From contig NZ_FNRV01000001.1 of assembly GCF_900105115.1 (NCBI RefSeq), positions 2,166,001 to 2,230,000 on the forward strand: 64,000 nucleotides of DNA, written 5' to 3'. This document shows, piece by piece, positions 11,071-19,566 of the stretch. This stretch comes from Pseudomonas mohnii. Lineage in GTDB: Bacteria > Pseudomonadota > Gammaproteobacteria > Pseudomonadales > Pseudomonadaceae. The notes under the pieces were generated by a model that saw only the letters and a program-made list of their open reading frames with translations, was not told the DNA's origin and searched no databases. Within the stretch, counting starts at the first letter, position 1, and each line of letters starts with the position of its first letter. Both the position numbers and the translations under genes were made by a program.

Positions 11071-12552
11071 TCAGCGGCGTTTGCTGCCGCCTAATAATGA
11101 TCCCATCAACCCGCGCACCAGTTGCCGTCCCAACTGGTTCGCCGCCTGGCGCATCGCCGACTTCAACGCCTGCCCTGCCGCCGTGCCGAGGAATTCGCCG
11201 GCCTGTTCGGTGAAGCTTGGCTCCTGCGGAGCCGGCTTGCCGGGTACAGCTTCAGGCGCCAGGCCTTTACGCCCCATCAACACTTCATAAGCCGATTCGC
11301 GATCGATGGGTTTGTCATATCGCCCCTGCAATGGCGAGCTGGCAATCAATGCCGCACGCTCGGCTTCACTCAGCGGCCCGATCCGCGATTGCGGTGGTGC
11401 CACCAGCACCCGCTGGACCATTTCCGGCGTGCCCTTGTCCTGCAAGGTGCCGACCAGCGCCTCGCCGATCCCGAGCTCGGTCAGCACCGACAGGGCATCG
11501 AACGCCGGGTTCGGCCGGAAGCCCTCGGCCACCGCCCGCAAGGATTTCTGCTCCTTGGCGGTGAATGCGCGCAGGCCGTGCTGGATGCGCAAACCCAACT
11601 GCGCCAGTACGTCATCCGGCAGGTCACCCGGCGATTGGGTGACGAAATACACGCCGACACCTTTCGAGCGAATCAGCCGCACCACTTGTTCCAGACGATC
11701 CTGCAATGCCTTGGGCGTACCGGCGAACAACAGGTGTGCCTCGTCGAAGAACAGCGCCAGCAGCGGTTTATCCGCATCGCCGCGCTCCGGCAACTGCTCG
11801 AACAATTCAGCCAACAGCCACAACAGGAATGTCGCATAAACCTTCGGCGCTTCATGAACCAGACGACTGGCATCGAGCAAATGAATACGTCCGCGCCCAT
11901 CGGCACCCGGTTGCAGAATATCTTCGAGTTGCAGCGCCGGTTCGCCGAACAGCGCTTCGGCGCCCTGCTGTTCCAGGATCGCCAGGCGCCGCAACAGCGC
12001 CTGACTGGACCCGGTGGTCATCAACGCCGCGTCGTCGCCGAGCAAAGCCGGATTGTCCTTGAGGTGATTGAGCAGCGCCTTCAAGTCTTTCAGGTCCAGC
12101 AGCAACAGGCCTTCGCGGTCCGCGACCTTGAAGGCGGCGTACAGCGCCGACTGCTGGCTATCCGTCAATTCGAGCAAGCTTCCCAACAACAGCGGCCCCA
12201 TTTCGCTCAAGGTCGTGCGCAATGGATGACCGGACTGACCGTGGACATCCCACAGCGTTACCGGATAAGCCTGAGGCTTGTGGTTCAGCCAGGGCATGCC
12301 GGCGATCCGCTCGGCGATTTTGCCCTGGGGATTGCCGGCGGCGCCCAGACCGCACAGGTCGCCTTTGATATCGGCGGCGAATACCGCTACACCGGCGTCA
12401 CTGAAGGCTTCGGCCATGCGTTGCAAGGTAACGGTCTTGCCTGTCCCGGTGGCGCCGGCGATCAAACCGTGGCGATTGGCCAGGCGCATGGCCTGGGTGG
12501 TCGGCTGCCCCGCGGGATCGGCGCCGATAACGATTTGCAATGACTCAGACAT
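11071..12552 (-). CDS. HerA-like (DUF853) ATPase
   Basis: The 493-residue ATPase has Walker A GATGTGKT (residues 33-40) and a Walker B ending in LFFDEAHLLF. Both belong to the FtsK/HerA superfamily helicase-like proteins (DUF853, YjgR type). The Gly/Pro-rich C-terminus ends LVRGLMGSLLGGSKRR. I start at 12552 (MSESLQIVIGADPAGQ), four codons inside the longest frame. The E. coli YjgR type is a cytosolic ATPase of unproven role; a DNA-processing or secretion-coupling role is only inferred from the superfamily. No nuclease partner (NurA) lies nearby. Confidence 0.85.
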   Translation of the reverse strand: MSESLQIVIGADPAGQPTTQAMRLANRHGLIAGATGTGKTVTLQRMAEAFSDAGVAVFAADIKGDLCGLGAAGNPQGKIAERIAGMPWLNHKPQAYPVTLWDVHGQSGHPLRTTLSEMGPLLLGSLLELTDSQQSALYAAFKVADREGLLLLDLKDLKALLNHLKDNPALLGDDAALMTTGSSQALLRRLAILEQQGAEALFGEPALQLEDILQPGADGRGRIHLLDASRLVHEAPKVYATFLLWLLAELFEQLPERGDADKPLLALFFDEAHLLFAGTPKALQDRLEQVVRLIRSKGVGVYFVTQSPGDLPDDVLAQLGLRIQHGLRAFTAKEQKSLRAVAEGFRPNPAFDALSVLTELGIGEALVGTLQDKGTPEMVQRVLVAPPQSRIGPLSEAERAALIASSPLQGRYDKPIDRESAYEVLMGRKGLAPEAVPGKPAPQEPSFTEQAGEFLGTAAGQALKSAMRQAANQLGRQLVRGLMGSLLGGSKRR

Positions 12553-12567
12553 TTGGTCACCCATGGT

Positions 12568-12594
12568 TAATCTTTGGTCCTACACGGCCGATAG
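12568..12594 (+). promoter_or_regulatory. Candidate FliA (sigma-28) promoter for the chemoreceptor gene
   Basis: TAAT at 12568-12571 and GCCGATAG at 12587-12594 are separated by 15 bp. This matches the sigma-28 pattern TAAA-N15-GCCGATAA with two mismatches. It points toward the chemoreceptor gene 146 bp downstream, as expected for motility regulon members. Confidence 0.5.
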
Positions 12595-12740
12595 AAATAA
12601 CTACAAAGCACACAGACACAATCTGGTAGGACATTTCTCTAAGGAGCGGCGGAAATATCACTTGCTTTGAACCTTGCACATTTTGCGTCTCTTTATAAAA
12701 GCACGCGCTGTACATTAAGACCTTAGCGGACCTCTAAGTC

Positions 12741-14630
12741 ATGAACAAAAATCTGCGTTTCAGCCATAAAATTCTGCTTGCCGCCGCGCTCGTCGTCATT
12801 ACTGCCTTCGCCTCATTCACGCTGTACAACGACTACTTACAGCGCAACGCCATTCGAAGGGATCTGGGCAATAATCTGCAGGAGATGGGCAGAGTCACTG
12901 CCAACAACATCCAGACCTGGCTGGCCGGTCGCAGCTTGTTGATCGAAAACCTGTCGCAAACCGCCGCACTGAACCCTGATACCGCCAACGTTTCCAATCT
13001 GCTTGTGCAAAAAGCCGTGACGTCGACGTTCATGGGCGCCTATCTGGGCAACAAGGATGGTTCTTTCATGATCCGTCCGGACAGCAAGATGCCCGATGGC
13101 TATGACCCGCGCGCTCGCCCCTGGTACAAGAGTGCGCAAAGCGCGAATGGCCCTGCATTGACTGAACCGTATATTGATCTGGCCTCTGGCCAACTGGTGA
13201 TTTCCATCGTCGACAGTGTGATCAAGGACGGACAAAACATCGGTGTCGTCGGCGGCGACTTGAGCTTGCAAGTGATCGCCGACACGCTTAACGCGCTGGA
13301 CTTCGGCGGCATGGGCTACGCCTTTCTGGTCAGCTCGGACGGCAAGATCCTGGTCCACCCCGACAAATCGATGGTGATGAAATCACTCAAGGATCTTTAC
13401 CCGCAGGACACCCCTGCCATCAGCAGCGACCTGAGCGAAATCCAGGTCGATGGCAAAACCCGCATCATGACCTTCACCCCGATCAAAGGGTTATCGTCGG
13501 TGAACTGGTACATCGGTTTATCCGTGGACAAGGACAAAGCCTTTTCCACGCTCAGCGAGTTCCGCGCCTCGGCAGTCGTTGCCACCGTCATTGCCGTGGT
13601 GATCATCATCGCCCTGTTGGGCATGCTGATCCGCATCCTGATCCAGCCGTTGCACGTCATGACTCGCGCCATGGCCGATATTGCCGACGGCGAAGGTGAC
13701 CTGACCAAACGCCTGACCATTGTGAGCCACGATGAGTTCGGCATCCTTGGCACTGCTTTCAACCGTTTTGTGGAGCGCATTCACGGTTCGATCCGCGAAG
13801 TGTGTTCGGCCAGCGGGCAGGTCAACGAAGTCGCGTTGCGGGTCGTCGCGGCCTCGAACTCCTCGATGTACAACTCCGACCAGCAGGCTTCACGCACCAA
13901 CAGTGTGGCGGCAGCCATCAATCAGCTCGGCGCCGCCGCCCAGGAGATCGCCCGCAACGCCGCACAAGCATCGACCCAGGCCAGCGATGCCCGCAGCCTG
14001 GCCGAAGACGGCCAGCACGTGGTCGATCGCAGCATTGCCGCGATGAATCAGCTATCGAGCATGCTCAGCGCCTCCAGCAGCAACATCGAGTCGCTCAACA
14101 GCAAAACCGTGAACATCGGGCAGATTCTCGAAGTGATCACCAGCATCTCCCAGCAAACCAACCTGCTGGCCCTCAACGCCGCCATCGAAGCCGCACGAGC
14201 GGGTGAAGCCGGACGCGGGTTTGCCGTGGTCGCCGACGAAGTTCGCAACCTGGCTCACCGCACCCAGGAGTCGGCGCAACAGGTACAGACCATGATCGAG
14301 GAGCTGCAAGTCGGCGCGCGCGAATCCGTCAGTACCATGAGCGACAGCCAGCGCCACAGCCAGGACAGCGTGGAAATCGCCAACCTGGCGGGCGAACGCC
14401 TGAGCAGCGTGACCCAGCGCATCGGCGAAATCGACGGCATGAACCAGTCGGTGGCCACAGCGACCGAAGAGCAGACGGCCGTGGTCGAGTCGATCAACGT
14501 CGACATCACCGAAATCAACACCCTCAATCAAGAAGGTGTGGAAAACCTGCAAGCGACCTTGCGTGCCTGTGCCGATCTGGAACAGCAGGCGGCGCGACTG
14601 CAGCACCTGGTTGGCAGTTTCCGAATCTAG
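12741..14630 (+). CDS. Methyl-accepting chemotaxis protein, PctA/PctB-type amino-acid receptor
   Basis: This 629-residue receptor has a membrane helix near residues 10-32, a periplasmic dCache domain, a second helix near 278-300, HAMP, and a signalling domain. The hairpin tip reads [17 protein letters not shown]. The residues that bind the amino-acid backbone in PctA are all in register: Arg126, Trp128, Tyr129, Tyr144, Asp146 and Asp173. Length equals P. aeruginosa PctA, so L-amino acids are the likely ligands. No C-terminal CheR-binding pentapeptide is obvious. Candidate FliA promoter upstream. Which paralogue (CtaA/B/C-like) it corresponds to cannot be decided here. Confidence 0.93.
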   Translation: MNKNLRFSHKILLAAALVVITAFASFTLYNDYLQRNAIRRDLGNNLQEMGRVTANNIQTWLAGRSLLIENLSQTAALNPDTANVSNLLVQKAVTSTFMGAYLGNKDGSFMIRPDSKMPDGYDPRARPWYKSAQSANGPALTEPYIDLASGQLVISIVDSVIKDGQNIGVVGGDLSLQVIADTLNALDFGGMGYAFLVSSDGKILVHPDKSMVMKSLKDLYPQDTPAISSDLSEIQVDGKTRIMTFTPIKGLSSVNWYIGLSVDKDKAFSTLSEFRASAVVATVIAVVIIIALLGMLIRILIQPLHVMTRAMADIADGEGDLTKRLTIVSHDEFGILGTAFNRFVERIHGSIREVCSASGQVNEVALRVVAASNSSMYNSDQQASRTNSVAAAINQLGAAAQEIARNAAQASTQASDARSLAEDGQHVVDRSIAAMNQLSSMLSASSSNIESLNSKTVNIGQILEVITSISQQTNLLALNAAIEAARAGEAGRGFAVVADEVRNLAHRTQESAQQVQTMIEELQVGARESVSTMSDSQRHSQDSVEIANLAGERLSSVTQRIGEIDGMNQSVATATEEQTAVVESINVDITEINTLNQEGVENLQATLRACADLEQQAARLQHLVGSFRI

Positions 14631-14645
14631 CGTCTGATCCCCCCC

Positions 14646-14675
14646 TGTGGCGAGGGAGCAACCTCCCTCGCCACA
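14646..14675. repeat. REP-like palindrome
   Basis: TGTGGCGAGGGAG and its complement CTCCCTCGCCACA flank a 4-nt loop, 15 bp after the chemoreceptor stop. This is the GGCGAGGGAG class of P. fluorescens intergenic palindromes. Confidence 0.75.
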
Positions 14676-14768
14676 ACATCGCCGTAACCTCTGCCCTCGC
14701 CCACAAATCCGCAACCGAACAACTATTCTTCATTAAGGTCAACCAAGGGAGAGCAACGGACCGGAGGG

Positions 14769-15890
14769 ATGTTGATCGTGCACATAGCCGACATAACCAT
14801 GTTCTACGCCCCCGCCAGCGGTGGCGTGCGCACTTATCTGGATGCCAAACACCGTCGCCTGTGCAATCGGCCGGGTATCCGCCACAGTTTGTTGATTCCT
14901 GGCGCCTCTTTTAGCGAACGTGATGGCATTTACACCGTTCCAGCGCCCGCCCTGCCCTTCGGCAAGGGTTATCGTTTCCCTCTCCGTCTCGCGCCCTGGC
15001 GCAATGTCCTGCACGATTTGCAACCGGACCTGATCGAGGTTGGCGACCCTTACCTCACCGCCTGGGCCGCCCTGGATGCCCGACGGCAACTGGACGTGCC
15101 GGTCATTGGTTTTTATCACTCGGACCTGCCGCTGCTGATCAGCAACCGGATGGGCAATTGGGTCACCCCCAACATCGAGGCTTATGTCAGGAAGCTCTAC
15201 GGCAATTTCGACCGAGTGCTGGCGCCCAGTCGGGTCATGGCTGAAAAACTGACAGGCCTGGGGGTGAAGAACGTTTTCGTGCAGCCTTTGGGCGTCGACT
15301 TGCAGACCTTCCACCCCGACGCCCGTGATCCGGGGCTGCGAGCCGAACTGGGCATTGATGAAAACACCCATCTGCTGATCTTTGCCGGGCGCGGTTCCAA
15401 AGAAAAAAACCTGCCTGTGCTGCTTGAGTGCATGAAGCGCCTGGGCCGGCGCTTTCACTTGCTGCTGGTGGGCTCTTCGATGCCGGCTGCGGTGCCGGAT
15501 AATGTCACTGTCGTCGACGAATTCTGCCCCGCCGCGCAAGTCGCCCGCCTGATGGCCAGTGCCGATGCGCTGCTGCATGCCGGTGATCAGGAGACCTTTG
15601 GTCTGGTGATCCTCGAAGCCATGGCCAGCGGAATTCCGGTGGTGGCCGCGGCGGCCGGGGCCTTTGAGGAAATTGTCACCCGTCAATGCGGCTTGCTCTG
15701 TACGCCCAACGATCCGCAAGCGATGGCCAATGCGGTGCACGAACTGTTCAATCAGGGCTGCGCCGCCCTTGGCCAACAAGCGCGGCGCCATGTCGAACGA
15801 CATTACTCTTGGGACACCGTGGTCAATAGCCTGCTCGGTCACTATCACGCCGTGCTCGGCAGCCAATGGCCGCGGGTGGCCAATGGCTGA
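14769..15890 (+). CDS. Glycosyltransferase family 4 protein
   Basis: The 373-residue protein has the two-domain GT-B layout. The N-terminal domain begins VHIADITMFYAPASGGVRTYL; the Gly-rich loop GGV contacts donor sugar in related enzymes. The C-terminal nucleotide-sugar domain has FAGRGSKEKNLPVLLECM and the E-x7-E motif in ETFGLVILEAMASGIPVVA. Donor and acceptor are unknown. It overlaps the deacetylase gene by 8 bp, the first of three coupled genes. Linkage to a deacetylase and a flippase-like membrane protein suggests a surface glycan or glycolipid pathway. Confidence 0.9.
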   Translation: MLIVHIADITMFYAPASGGVRTYLDAKHRRLCNRPGIRHSLLIPGASFSERDGIYTVPAPALPFGKGYRFPLRLAPWRNVLHDLQPDLIEVGDPYLTAWAALDARRQLDVPVIGFYHSDLPLLISNRMGNWVTPNIEAYVRKLYGNFDRVLAPSRVMAEKLTGLGVKNVFVQPLGVDLQTFHPDARDPGLRAELGIDENTHLLIFAGRGSKEKNLPVLLECMKRLGRRFHLLLVGSSMPAAVPDNVTVVDEFCPAAQVARLMASADALLHAGDQETFGLVILEAMASGIPVVAAAAGAFEEIVTRQCGLLCTPNDPQAMANAVHELFNQGCAALGQQARRHVERHYSWDTVVNSLLGHYHAVLGSQWPRVANG

Positions 15891-16659
15891 GCCCATCGCA
15901 CCGCCCAGCCTGTTGTTGGTGCTGCACGACGTCGCACCACACACCTGGGCCGATTATCAGCCCTTTGTCGAAGCCGTCGATGCATTGGGCAACGTGCCGA
16001 TGACCTGGCTGGTGGTGCCGAACTTCCACAAACACTATGAGCTGGAGGCCCATCCGGGATTCCGTCGCCTGCTCAGCGGAAGACTCGCTCGCGGTGATGA
16101 GCTGGCGTTGCACGGTTATTTCCATTGCGACGACGGACCTATGATGAGCAATCCCCGAGACTGGTTCATGCGCCGCGTCTACACCCACGAAGGCGAGTTC
16201 TACAGCCTGACCCGGGAAGCGGCCCTCACCCGCCTGCACGCCGGCATCGAAATGTTTCAGCGTTACCGTTGGCCACTGCATGGCTTCGTCGCTCCGGCGT
16301 GGCTGATGAGCGAAGGGACGCGCCAGGCCCTGCGTCAATTGCCGCTGAGTTACACCAGCGACCCGCAACACCTCTATCGACTGCCGGATTTTGCCGTCAT
16401 CGATGCCCCGGGACTGGTCTGGAGTGCGCGCAGTGCCTGGCGCCGGGGAATATCGAAGCTGGTCAGTGATCAACGCGAACAACGCTGGCGACAAGCACCG
16501 GTGATTCGACTCGGCCTGCACCCGGTGGACATGCGCCATGAGTTCTCGCGAAGCTACTGGCTGCAAACCCTCAAGCGCCTGATCGCCGAGGGTCGAGTAC
16601 CGATGACCAAGGCAGCCTGGCTGGCACGACACTGCGAGCGCATGGGTCGTGCCGCATGA
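15883..16659 (+). CDS. DUF2334-type polysaccharide deacetylase family protein
   Basis: The 258-residue protein starts at the ATG at 15883 (MAEPIAPPSLLLVLHDV); longer in-frame readings fall inside the glycosyltransferase gene. LHDVAP carries the HD metal motif of NodB-like deacetylases, and LALHGYFHCD a second His-rich motif. There is no signal peptide, so it is cytosolic, and the substrate may be a cytoplasmic lipid-linked sugar. It overlaps both neighbours (8 bp upstream, ATGA downstream), so the three products are probably made together. Confidence 0.87.
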   Translation: MAEPIAPPSLLLVLHDVAPHTWADYQPFVEAVDALGNVPMTWLVVPNFHKHYELEAHPGFRRLLSGRLARGDELALHGYFHCDDGPMMSNPRDWFMRRVYTHEGEFYSLTREAALTRLHAGIEMFQRYRWPLHGFVAPAWLMSEGTRQALRQLPLSYTSDPQHLYRLPDFAVIDAPGLVWSARSAWRRGISKLVSDQREQRWRQAPVIRLGLHPVDMRHEFSRSYWLQTLKRLIAEGRVPMTKAAWLARHCERMGRAA

Positions 16660-17651
16660 GTCGCGGCTTTCTGCTGTTCCTCGGCCTGCTCGCGGCGGTG
16701 CTGATCCCTTGGCTATTGGGCGGAAGCGAGACCTGGTCGCGATTGCAGAGTTTTCCGTTGAGCGAATTGTTGATCATGTTCGGCATGATCCTGTTGTGCT
16801 GGCTGATTAATACGCTGCGTTTGCGCCTGTTGCTGGGAGATCAACGCGATAAGGTGAGCCCGGTCAAAAGCCTCGGGGTGGTGATGGCCGCCGAATTCGC
16901 CTACTGCGCCACGCCGGGCGGCAGCGGCGGGCCACTGACGATCATGGCGCTGCTGGCTCGCAACGGCGTGCGGCCAGCGAGAGGCAGCGCGGTGTTCGCC
17001 ATGGACCAGCTCAGTGACTTGCTGTTCTTTCTCTGCGCGCTGAGCGGGATTCTGATTTATGCCCTGTTCCAGCACTTGAGCCAGCGCATGGAATGGTTGC
17101 TGACCGTCAGCGCGATCTCGATGTTCGGCGGATTGATCAGTTGCATCGTCGTGGCTCGCTATCATCGCGGGCTGATTCGCCTGACCGGCCGTTTGCTGGC
17201 TCGTCTCAATGTCAAAGCCAGCACCCGGGTTCGCTGGGCCCGCAAGCTGCTGCATTTCCTTGCAGCCTTTACCGACACCCTGAAGCTGCCCTTTCAGACA
17301 TTGATCACGGTGTTTGCCCTGACCTGCCTGCATTGGGTCTTGCGTTACAGCGTGTTGTACCTGGCACTGCGCGGGCTCGGCGCGGACTTGCAGTGGGCCT
17401 GGAGTTTTCTGATCCAGATGCTGTCATTGAGTGCAGGGCAATTCAGTCTGTTGCCGGGGGGCGCGGGGGCGGCGGAATTGACGTCGGCGGCGCTGTTGGC
17501 GCCCATGGTGGGGAAATCCACGGCAGCAGCGGCGATCCTGATCTGGCGGGCGGTGACTTACTACTTCTATCTGGTGGTGGGTGGCCCGGTATTTCTATTG
17601 ATGCTTGGCCGACCCTTGCTCAAGAAGCTGATGAACTTCAAGCAGGCTTAG
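16656..17651 (+). CDS. Lysylphosphatidylglycerol synthase transmembrane-region (UPF0104) family protein
   Basis: The 331-residue protein has about eight hydrophobic helices, the first at LLFLGLLAAVLIPWLLGG. The motif EFAYCATPGGSGGPLTIMALL and LSLSAGQFSLLPGGAGAAE fit the AglD/MprF N-terminal membrane domain family (UPF0104). It lacks the MprF catalytic domain. Relatives are flippase-like. Its start overlaps the deacetylase stop as ATGA. Its 3' end overlaps the end of a small minus-strand gene by 14 bp. Confidence 0.88.
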   Translation: MSRGFLLFLGLLAAVLIPWLLGGSETWSRLQSFPLSELLIMFGMILLCWLINTLRLRLLLGDQRDKVSPVKSLGVVMAAEFAYCATPGGSGGPLTIMALLARNGVRPARGSAVFAMDQLSDLLFFLCALSGILIYALFQHLSQRMEWLLTVSAISMFGGLISCIVVARYHRGLIRLTGRLLARLNVKASTRVRWARKLLHFLAAFTDTLKLPFQTLITVFALTCLHWVLRYSVLYLALRGLGADLQWAWSFLIQMLSLSAGQFSLLPGGAGAAELTSAALLAPMVGKSTAAAAILIWRAVTYYFYLVVGGPVFLLMLGRPLLKKLMNFKQA

Positions 17652-17814
17652 GCGGTTTTTCGGGCGGCTCCTGCAATTGCTCCCACAATTGGGCCGCGCC
17701 GGGAAACTCCGTGCCGTCCTCCGGGCTCATGTCATCCGGGTCATAACGACTCAAACAGCCTTCCCCCAGCGTGGCGGGTGCCCTGGAAGTGGCTTTATCC
17801 AGTGGATCGGCCAT
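17638..17814 (-). CDS. Small conserved hypothetical protein (58 aa)
   Basis: The predicted peptide begins MADPLDKATSRAPATLGEGC and is acidic and Pro-rich, with no membrane segment. I choose the ATG at 17814, because GAGGA lies 8 bp upstream; an ATG 6 bp earlier would sit against that site. I recall similar short proteins next to purU in other Pseudomonas. Function unknown. It overlaps the UPF0104 gene convergently. Confidence 0.6.
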   Translation of the reverse strand: MADPLDKATSRAPATLGEGCLSRYDPDDMSPEDGTEFPGAAQLWEQLQEPPEKPPKPA

Positions 17815-17840
17815 AGACATATCCTCAGTGTAGAAACGGC

Positions 17841-17875
17841 GGAGGGCCTGAAGCGATTGAACGCCCAGGCCCTCC
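17841..17875 (-). terminator. Hairpin downstream of purU
   Basis: GGAGGGCCT (17841-17849) and AGGCCCTCC (17867-17875) form a 9-bp stem, 29 bp past the purU stop. The following T content is modest (GTTTCTA on the minus strand). Confidence 0.5.
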
Positions 17876-17903
17876 GAATTTCAACCGTGTCGTGTGGCGA
17901 CGG

Positions 17904-18752
17904 TCAGAACACCACGGTTTTATTGCCGTGCACCAGCACCCGGTCTTCCAGGTGATAACGCAGACCGCGGGCCAGCACCATTTTCTCGACGTCACGACCG
18001 AAACGCACCATGTCTTCGATGCTGTCGCTGTGGCTGACGCGCACCACGTCCTGCTCGATGATCGGCCCGGCGTCCAGCTCTTCGGTCACATAGTGGCAAG
18101 TCGCACCGATCAGTTTCACACCACGCAGGGAAGCCTGGTGGTAAGGCTTGGCACCGACGAACGATGGCAGGAAGCTGTGGTGAATGTTGATGACCTTGTG
18201 CGCATATTCGCGGCACAGTTCCGGCGGCAGGATCTGCATGTAGCGGGCCAGTACGACCACTTCGGCATCGTGCTGTTTGACCAGGCGCGAGACTTCGGCG
18301 AACGCCGGCTCCTTGTCCTGTGGATTGACCGGCACGTGGTAGTAAGGAATGCCGTGCCATTCGACCATGCTGCGCAGGTCGTCGTGGTTGGAAATCACAC
18401 AGGCGATTTCACAGTCCAGTTCGTCGCTGTGCCAGCGATGCAGCAAATCAGCCAGGCAATGGGACTCGCGGCTGGCCATCAGGACCACGCGCTTCTTCTG
18501 CTCGGTATCGGTGATGCGCCAGTCCATCGAGAATTCTTCGGCAATCGGCGCAAAGGCTTCGCGCAAGGCTTCGATACCGAAAGGCAGCGAGTCGGCACGA
18601 ATTTCGTGACGCATGAAGAACCAGCCACTGAGATTGTCCGAGTGATGACTCGCTTCAGTGATCCAGCCATTATGGGACGCCAGAAAATTACTGACTTTGG
18701 CAACGATGCCGACGCGGTCCGGGCAAGAAATCACCAGCCGAAAAGTGCGCAT
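17904..18752 (-). CDS. purU: Formyltetrahydrofolate deformylase
   Basis: The 282-residue enzyme hydrolyses 10-formyltetrahydrofolate to formate and tetrahydrofolate, balancing one-carbon pools. An N-terminal ACT domain (MRTFRLVISCPDRVGIVAKV, residues 1-80) precedes a formyltransferase-like domain. That domain has the catalytic HHSFLPSFVGAKPYHQA (His) and GATCHYVTEELDAGPIIEQD (Asp) motifs. It is divergent from mvaT across 338 bp. The order purU-mvaT-sbcB matches P. aeruginosa PA4314-PA4316 as I recall it. Confidence 0.96.
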   Translation of the reverse strand: MRTFRLVISCPDRVGIVAKVSNFLASHNGWITEASHHSDNLSGWFFMRHEIRADSLPFGIEALREAFAPIAEEFSMDWRITDTEQKKRVVLMASRESHCLADLLHRWHSDELDCEIACVISNHDDLRSMVEWHGIPYYHVPVNPQDKEPAFAEVSRLVKQHDAEVVVLARYMQILPPELCREYAHKVINIHHSFLPSFVGAKPYHQASLRGVKLIGATCHYVTEELDAGPIIEQDVVRVSHSDSIEDMVRFGRDVEKMVLARGLRYHLEDRVLVHGNKTVVF

Positions 18753-19090
18753 GAGGGGAAACTCCAGAACTTCGCAAAGGCGGGCATTCTAACGATTGCG
18801 CAGCAAAACTGCAGTATTGATGACGCAGCACCTTGCCCGAGCGTCAGCGACAGGACCGTTGCCGCCGTCGGCAACCGGCGGTAACAGCAGCGTAGTTAAA
18901 CATCTACAAGCATACAATTGTGAATATCCGCGCCGGTGTATCGCACTATTTAACCGCACCTCCATTGTGCGGCGAATTTCATCGCTACTAAATTAAATAA
19001 AACGCCCTTTAATGTTTACTTGATGAAACACCCTGACTATTATTGCGGCACTGTTCCCTGCCATCCTATGACCTGCATAAGGTAGTCATC
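18753..19090. other. Intergenic control region between purU and mvaT
   Basis: The 338-bp region becomes AT-rich toward mvaT. It holds an inverted repeat CCGCAC/GTGCGG (18954-18959 and 18967-18972) about 43 bp before the predicted mvaT -35 box. No ORF is supported. Confidence 0.5.
19015..19043 (+). promoter_or_regulatory. Candidate sigma-70 promoter of mvaT
   Basis: TTTACT (19015-19020) and TATTAT (19038-19043) are separated by 17 bp, giving a leader of about 40 nt before the ATG at 19091. Confidence 0.55.
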
Positions 19091-19468
19091 ATGTCCCTGA
19101 TCAACGAATATCGTGCCACCGAAGAAGCTATCAAAGAGCTGCAAGCCCGTTTGAAGAACCTGTCCCAAGACGACAAACTGCAAACCGAGCTGGAATTCGA
19201 AGGCAAACTGCGCACCCTGATGGGCGAATACTCCAAGTCCCTGCGCGACATCATCGCGTTGCTGGATCCAGAATCCAAAACCAAAGCGCCACGCGGCGGC
19301 GCAGTAAAAACTACCGGCACCAAGCGTGCTCGCAAAGTTAAACAATACAAAAACCCGCACAACGGCGAAGTCATCGAAACCAAAGGTGGCAACCACAAGA
19401 CTCTGAAAGAGTGGAAAGCCAAGTGGGGCGGTGACGTGGTCGAAGGCTGGGCTACCCTGCTGGGCTAA
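19091..19468 (+). CDS. mvaT: H-NS-like nucleoid protein of the MvaT family
   Basis: The 125-residue protein starts MSLINEYRATEEAIKELQAR, the usual MvaT N-terminus, and forms a coiled-coil oligomerisation region to about residue 60. The C-terminal DNA-binding domain contains NPHNGEVIETKGGNHKTL and KEWKAKWGGDVVEGWATLLG, the AT-hook-like K-G-G-N loop. MvaT silences AT-rich, often acquired DNA. The ATG at 19091 is chosen over a 16-codon longer frame with no MvaT similarity. A strong terminator follows. Confidence 0.96.
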   Translation: MSLINEYRATEEAIKELQARLKNLSQDDKLQTELEFEGKLRTLMGEYSKSLRDIIALLDPESKTKAPRGGAVKTTGTKRARKVKQYKNPHNGEVIETKGGNHKTLKEWKAKWGGDVVEGWATLLG

Positions 19469-19505
19469 GCCGCGGTGCTTGTCGCGAAATGAACTGCGAA
19501 AAAAG

Positions 19506-19533
19506 AACGCCAGCATACGCTGGCGTTTTTTTA
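19506..19533 (+). terminator. Rho-independent terminator of mvaT
   Basis: Complementary arms ACGCCAGC and GCTGGCGT around a short loop are followed by a T-run, 38 bp past the mvaT stop. Confidence 0.88.
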
Positions 19534-19566
19534 TGCCCGGAGTTCAGGCTTCGGGGATTTTCGTTT

